Assembly (NCBI RefSeq): GCF_000003815.2
Contig: NC_049985.1
Coordinates: forward strand, 11,822,019 to 11,886,018
DNA: 64,000 nt
Reading direction: 5' to 3'
Origin: Branchiostoma floridae
Taxonomy: Eukaryota; Chordata; Leptocardii; Amphioxiformes; Branchiostomatidae
Of the stretch, positions 58,240 through 64,000 are shown in pieces (within the stretch, counting starts at the first letter, position 1; each line of letters starts with the position of its first letter). A program made the position numbers and the translations under genes. The notes beneath the pieces are model-generated. The model was not told the DNA's origin. It worked only from the letters and a program-made list of their open reading frames with translations, and did no database searches.

Positions 58240-61200
58240 TCAGCAAGGTTGCTGTACAGGCTTTGCTGTTGCAGCCTCAACCTCCGTCGCAGTTTCAACT
58301 TCCTCTATGTGCATTGGCTCTTTCCTATCAGTGTCAGTCTCCACATAGCTTGTATATTTCATCTCCATATTAGGTTCTTCCTTGTCAGTGTCCACATATA
58401 TTGCATTTTTGTTCAGCAAAGGCTCTTTCTTTTCAGTGTCATAGCTTGTATTTTGCACTTTTATAGGCTCTTTCTTGTCCGTGTCATAGCGTATATTTTG
58501 CACCAGTGTATGCTCTTTCTTGTCAGTGTCATAGCTTATGTTTTGCACTTTTATAGGCTCTTCATTGTTGTCAGTGTCATGGCTTGTATTTTGGACCAGC
58601 ATAGGCTGTTTCTTCTCAGGTTCCACATAGTTCATCTGCATATTGGGCTCTTTCTTGTCAGTAAGGACATATTTCATATGTTTGACAGCAACTTTAGTGG
58701 CACTTCTGTTCCAGGTGTGAGTCTTGTGGTGAGCTTCTATCTCTGCCACAGAAAGGGTGAGGAAGTCACACTTGGGGCAGTCGTACACTGTATCCTTCTT
58801 GTGGACCCTCATGTGAATGGCCAGGTTGTCCTGCCTGGAACATGCATACTTGCACAGCTTGCAGCTGAAGGGCTTCTCCTTGGTGTGTGTCCTGATGTGG
58901 TCGATCAGTTTGTTGGCCGTCTTGCCCAGGTAGCCGCAGGTGTTGCACCTGTACAGGTTGCCGTAGCGATGCTGCTGTGACACGTGCATCTTCAGCCCCA
59001 GCTTGGTGTCGGTGGTGTGGCGGCAGATGCGGCACTTGAACTCTTCCTTCCCGTGGGTCAGCATGTGGGCTTTGAGGGCGGACATGAGGTTGGTGCCGTA
59101 GCTGCACTTGTCGCAGTTGTGCCTCGTGTCCACGTGCATCGTCGCCAGGTGCTCGCTGAGCTCCTGCGGGGTCTTGAAGTACTTGTGGCACTTCTTGCAC
59201 TGGTACATCTTGGCCGTGTAGTGGACGAGGAGATGGGCCTCGAACTTGGCCTTCATCTTGGTCACAAAGTTGCACAGCGTGCAGGAGAACAGCTCAGGTT
59301 CGCTCATCACTTCTTGTGCCAATGTGAACCTGGTAATAGTTAAAGATATGTTTCACATTAGATGTCTGTATCCCAAGGTAATCCAACAACTGTCTTTTCT
59401 GATATTGATCTTTTTGAATGGTAAGAACACTTTGTACACCATGGTATATTCAGTAATGCTAAATGACTTCTCAAAGTGGACCTTACATCTACAAGTACAT
59501 TACTTGTTACTAAGTTGTTAGGATATTTTTCAAGTGACTTTAAAGTTATGTCAGGTTTATTCAAGGGCTTCATTGTTAGAGATTTCTGCAAGGAAGAAAA
59601 ATCATTGTTTCTGCTGAACTGTTACTACAGTAGTCTCAGTTATAGACCTCTAAATGCTCTGATGTATCTCACCTGTCCAGTGGCTTCTGCCGGATTCCAT
59701 GATTCTTGAAGAGGTGTTGCTTGATGTCTTCTTCAGTCTTGGAGGTCGACTTGCAGAAATTGCACTGCACCTGAAACTTCCACTGCTCTCTCTCATGGTA
59801 CAGGTGCATGTGGCCGCTGAACTTCAGACTGCTCGAGGACACAAACTGGCACACTTGGCATTGGAAGTGGTAGTGTTTTGCACTAGTTCCATTCTCTTCA
59901 ACAACGTCCACTATACTCGCTGGATCTGCCTGCAGTTGGTCGGCCTCTGCAGACCCCTGTTTTGGAGAGATGAACTTCATCAGTTCGATGGGGTTTGACG
60001 GTTTGAGCTTATGCACTGCCATGTGTTGTTCCAATGTTCTCTTGGCCTTCGCACTGTAAGAACAGAGCTCACATTTGTACTTTCTGTTCCCTACATGCAG
60101 CTTCATGTGTCGATTCCAGCTTTGCTTTCGGGGAAAGCTCTTGTTGCAGAGGGTACATCTGAAGACGGGCAGCCCTCCCTCTTCCGACTTGCAGAGTGCA
60201 AAGGCTTCCGCAGCTTTAAGGAACTCGGTGGTCTCCTCGGAGGTGCTGGAAGAGGAGCCGTCCTCTGGGCTACTTGTACCAGATGTGTCTGATGTCTCCA
60301 TTGTGAAGTTTGGAAAGTTGAGAGAAGAAAAGGTGGTGACTTTATTGACGGTTAGAGTTGTTGGCTCATTATTGTTTCCTGGTACCTTTGCAGCATCTTT
60401 GACATGAGTTTTATAAGGTTGGATGGAATCACTTGTTGCAGTAGTATTCTCCTCTTGTCTGTGTTCTTCTGTCTGATGTTCACTGTCTTCTTCTGTCTTA
60501 ACTGTACTAGATTGTCCAAGAAGAAAACTTCTAAGTTGCTGAAGTGTGCCAATCCTTGCTTCTGTGGAAGCACCGCTTACTTCATTGCTGGAATGTACAA
60601 GGTTGCCTGTGGCTGTCTGGTCCCCTGGCTGTGTTTCTTGTTCTCTTGATTGTCTATTTCCTGTTTCAGCATCTTCTGATGAAAGCTCTACTTCCATTGC
60701 CACAGGTTCTGCTGTATAGGTCCTACTCATGTTGTCTTTGTCTCCACCTGTTTTATCTGCAGTCTCTTCCAACTCCCTTCTGTCAGCTGTGTTCATCAGG
60801 AATGAATACTTCTTTAACATGTCAGAGTAGGATGTTGGACTTTCCCCCAAAACTTCACGGTGGTACCTGGTGGCCATGTGTTGCTGGAGGTTGTCCTTTC
60901 TGGCTGTTGAGTATGGACACAGGTGGCATTGGTACTTCTTCTCTCCAGTGTGGGTCTTCAAGTGACGGGCAACGTGGTTCTTGATGACCTTATTGCACTC
61001 TGGACAGTTGAAGACCTTTTCGCCTTCATCTGTCTCATGGTAGGAATACTTTGTGTGCATCTTTGGTGAAAAAACATGTGGGCTCAGGCTTTCTGTTTCT
61101 CCACTGTATGTCTCATTTCCATCTCCTATCTCAATGTTTTGGGATCCATTCAGAGAAGAGGATTGACTCAAGTCCAGAGGTGTCTCCTCCTCCATTACAT

Positions 61201-62154
61201 CCTCATGGCATGTGTCCATAGTCTCTTCTTTGATGGGAACCGGTTGAAACTGAACGGCTCCAGCAAAGGGTGGAATGTGCACAACAGCTGTGGAGCCGTC
61301 CTTACAGTTTGTGACAGGTGATGCATTGCCGGAACAGCCTTTTTGACCATTATCTAATGAACAGTTGCTCAGATTTTCATCAGTGACCTCCTGTATTCTC
61401 AACGGTGATGCCCTGTGTGTGCCACTTTCTTTGTGCCCCTCAGAGGCAGATCCTGCGCCTGTCAGGTTGTTCCTGTACATGTACATCGCTGTGTGCGGGA
61501 GATTCGTGGGGAAACCCCATCCCAAAGAAACTCTGTTTGTTTGTTGTGAGCTAGGGTCGGAGTCGTGAAGTGCCATCCGGTTTGCTGTTGCTGTGAGCGC
61601 TAATGACCACGGCCTTGGGGGATCTGTTTTTGGTGGTTCTGCTTGGCAGGCCATGACGCTCACACCCCCTGGCAGCATGTTGTACTGGAGTCTCGGCATG
61701 TCTCTCACCATGTTTGATGAAGGAATGGGATAACTGCTGACATGAGCTGTGTACTGGCCATACTTCCAGTCGTCTGTCCCTCTCGGTTCTTGCTTCACTC
61801 TCACATCCTGTCCTACGGGGATCCTCCTACCCACCTGGCTGGGCGGCCAGTGAGCGTTCCAGGCTGCCGGGTAAACCACACCTCCAAAGTATGCGTACAT
61901 CGCGTCTTCACCGTTGTCTTCTGAATCGGCTTCTGTACCACTATCTAGACAGTCGTCAGGCTCATTGTTTGTAAAAGCGAGGAATTGTTTGGGGTCTTCT
62001 CCTTTCTTTACCGGTATGTGTGTGGGTGCTTCCTGTTGTGAAAGTAGGGTGGGGTGACCCTCCCTTCCTGAGGTGTTTCCCCTTTTTGTCTGCCGTCTGC
62101 GTCTTCCTGTGTTTGTCTGTGGAGTTCTGGATGGATCAGCTGACTGTGACTCAC
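58240..62154 (-). CDS. C2H2 zinc-finger protein with 13 fingers and a PLDLS motif (first exon not found)
   Basis: Two exons, 62154-59673 and 59329-58240, join in phase 2 (AG|G) to give about 1190 residues. The larger exon starts after a strong acceptor (CCCCACTGCAG|GTGAGTC) in phase 1, so a 5' exon is missing. The N-terminal part has a basic RRRRQTKRG stretch, two KxE SUMO-type sites (VKQE, IKEE) and EETPLDLSQ, a CtBP-type corepressor motif (about 61166-61180). The larger exon carries six C2H2 fingers (FNCPECNK, YQCHLCPY, FRCTLCNK, YKCELCSY, FQCQVCQF, VQCNFCKS); the second carries seven more, then a tail of about 15-residue repeats (KKEPIKVQNTSYDTE type). Domains suggest a DNA-binding repressor. 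I cannot name an orthologue; REST/ZNF-like multi-finger proteins are only general relatives. Confidence 0.85.
58380..58660 (-). repeat. Coding tandem repeat, about 45-bp unit, in the zinc-finger gene tail
   Basis: Five to six units read (K/N)(K/E)EPIKVQN-(T/I)SYDTD with substitutions; a related diverged unit (KKEPLLNKNAIYVDTD) follows. Unit length is a multiple of three, so copy-number change keeps the frame. Confidence 0.8.
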
Positions 62155-64000
62155 CTGCAGTGGGGAAGAATTCAGACGAGTTTGTTAAAATCCAGATTAA
62201 AGATTAAAAAACACATCAACATTATATGATAGTTACTAGTAACTGCTACTACTCATCTACATCTGATCAGTCTGCAATCTTTTAAGTTTTAAAAAAGTTT
62301 TGTAAGAGTTTTGTTTACACATACATTTTATAAAGTAGTACCAAGATTTGTTTGTGTTCTGCTTACTTGTTTACCAAATAACGTTTGTAGAATGAACTTG
62401 ATTTACATCAGAAGAGTGAGTTGGTCTACGAGAACTTTGCTCTTATTTACGGTGAAGGGCAGTGATAGAAAAGTAGGTGACGTAAGGACACAAACAATTG
62501 ATGCCACCCGGAGCTCTAGATGTTTATCCTGTGACGACATTAAAGAAGATTGGATCAGGCCTGCGTCCACCCTAGCAGGGCCAGCGGAAGCTAATTTGTC
62601 AGAAGGTTTCATGAACAAAAGAAAGTTCACCTGGTACTACGTCATGGACTAGTGTTTAACATCAGTGCCCTTTGGGGGCGACAGATTAAGCAACAAAAAC
62701 TCACTGAGCCACATCCTACAGATACCCGTAAGGTCATACAAATGACGTGTATGTGATGATTGTATCTTGTAAGTTGATCATTGATTGTTTATCGCCAGGT
62801 GGGGAAAACAGGAATGACTGACAGGCAAGAATGTTGACTCACTATTGTACAATTCTTCTCTCAACTGCCAGTTATTTAGTAGATTTACTTTGTGTGTTTT
62901 AATTACATTCTGAATGTACAACATGACCCTCCTTTCACTTTTCTGTTATTGTTTCTTCCAAACACATTAGTCCTACAAGAGCTAATCATCACAAGCAGTC
63001 CTGTCAATCAGGTGATAAGAGTAATATCATAACACAGGCAAATTGTGAGTGACAAAACCTTCCTGATAACTTCATTGAAAATTAGAGTCAACTGATTTCT
63101 TAATTTTTCTTTCAAATTTCAATGAACCAATTGATTTACAGAATATCAAGCATCACATGTCTCCTATGGAAATGTGAATTTTTATAAGTCTTACAAAAAT
63201 GTACAGATTCATGTTTTCTGTCATTTGGCATACTAACAAATACCTTTCATAAATTGCTGTTTTCAACTTTGGAACAGACAGGAAATCATGGAAAAACAGG
63301 GCCCATACAGAGTCTATGAAGTAGCTAAATTAGGTGATGACTCTTTTACATACATGTACATGTATTACAGGATGTATAACATGTATCTGGTGAAAACTTC
63401 TAAACGAGCATCCTTGGTGAAGGCAAACGTACTAATACTTGTATCTAGGCATTCTTTTCAAGAGACACGACAAAGTAAAGCGTGCATGATACGTCCTTGG
63501 AATAGCCATTCTGAGCAGCACTAAGTAAAGGTGAGGCTAGGGAAATGTCTCACACATTGTCTGCAGGGAGTGGCCTGTCCGCTGATTTATTACCTCTGTC
63601 TGAGTCTGTGAATACAGTCATAACTGCCATTGTGTGCAGGTATTTTAACGAGCTTCTGCATGACGGAATATTCCACTTACAAAATTCTGTACTTGGACTG
63701 TTTCCACAGTATTTCTTTCATACACTAAACGAAAAAGTGTTGCTGATCTGGTATGTCAAGCAAATACATGTACATGTACAATAAGGGTGCTGTACTTTTT
63801 CTAGGTGAAATATAAGAACAGAAAATGAGGAAGAATGATGTCAGTTTATTGACCTACTGAGGTTATACATGTAGCTTAGCAACAAAAGCAACACACAGTG
63901 CCAGACTGGAGATGAGTTATAGCTGCTACATTTACTGAACAAAAGTTCTACTACATTATGTGGACCCCCGACTATTTTATTGCCCCCACCTGCCTTAAAA
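62155..64000. other. Upstream intron or flank of the zinc-finger gene
   Basis: No exon is supported. A 5' exon ending in phase 1 must exist here or beyond the right edge. A minus-strand segment at 62.5-62.64 kb (MKPSDKLASAGPAR, MSSQDKHLELR) was considered, but no donor in the right phase was found. Confidence 0.45.

Noticed and set aside
58183-58980. A 265-residue plus-strand open frame rich in Leu, His and Phe
   Set aside because: It is the complement of the zinc-finger tail repeats and fingers; the repeated pattern is a mirror of the 15-residue repeat.
58766-59275. A 169-residue minus-strand open frame, Gln/His/Pro-rich
   Set aside because: Shifted frame of the zinc-finger exon with the low-complexity composition of an off-frame.

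Overview
This is a eukaryotic, intron-rich window with an animal gene set. It is most likely from an invertebrate chordate of the amphioxus (Branchiostoma) type. The reasons are vertebrate-like genes (an EDAR-like death receptor, a folate receptor with a GPI-type tail, NEK1, NDUFA2) carried with short invertebrate-style introns, many small terminal-inverted-repeat (TIR) elements and a tRNA-derived SINE. The species call is inference. All exon models were built by hand from splice sites, reading phase and recalled family motifs; nothing was searched.

Layout, left to right. (1) 44-7636, minus: collagen prolyl 4-hydroxylase alpha subunit, 3' end cut by the window edge, with an extra six-cysteine ShKT-type exon between its peptide-binding and catalytic parts. 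(2) 7637-10563: its TATA promoter, then a 1.76-kb TTAA-flanked element carrying a nested SINE. (3) 10564-11580, minus: an intronless drug/metabolite-transporter-like sequence with at least one frameshift. (4) 12878-18600, minus: an EDAR-like TNF receptor with cysteine-rich repeats, one membrane segment and a C-terminal death domain; its first exon was not found. (5) 18601-22799: non-coding, with a 100-base assembly gap, a 32-bp perfect palindrome and simple repeats. (6) 22800-25662, minus: a complete folate receptor in four coding exons, with a likely non-coding first exon near 26.4 kb. (7) 30322-50183, minus: a complete NEK1 kinase in 37 coding exons whose lengths sum to 4134 nt and close in frame. 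Its introns hold most of the mobile elements. (8) 50184-50723: a divergent promoter. (9) 50724-54199, plus: complete NDUFA2 in three exons. (10) 58240-62154, minus: a 13-finger C2H2 zinc-finger protein with a PLDLS corepressor motif; its 5' exon was not found.

The genes do not form one pathway. They cover collagen maturation in the ER, TNF-receptor signalling, folate uptake, a cilium/DNA-damage kinase, a complex I subunit and a likely transcription factor. NEK1 and NDUFA2 are linked by a shared 540-bp head-to-head promoter with a YY1-like motif near each start.

The most unusual features are the ShKT insertion in the hydroxylase; a hammerhead-ribozyme-like core in a NEK1 intron; a non-conserved symmetric NEK1 exon; three TTAA-ended elements, two of them close to NEK1 exons; several TIR elements with readable target-site duplications; an array of triloop hairpins; and a palindrome-derived motif repeated three times upstream of the EDAR-like gene.
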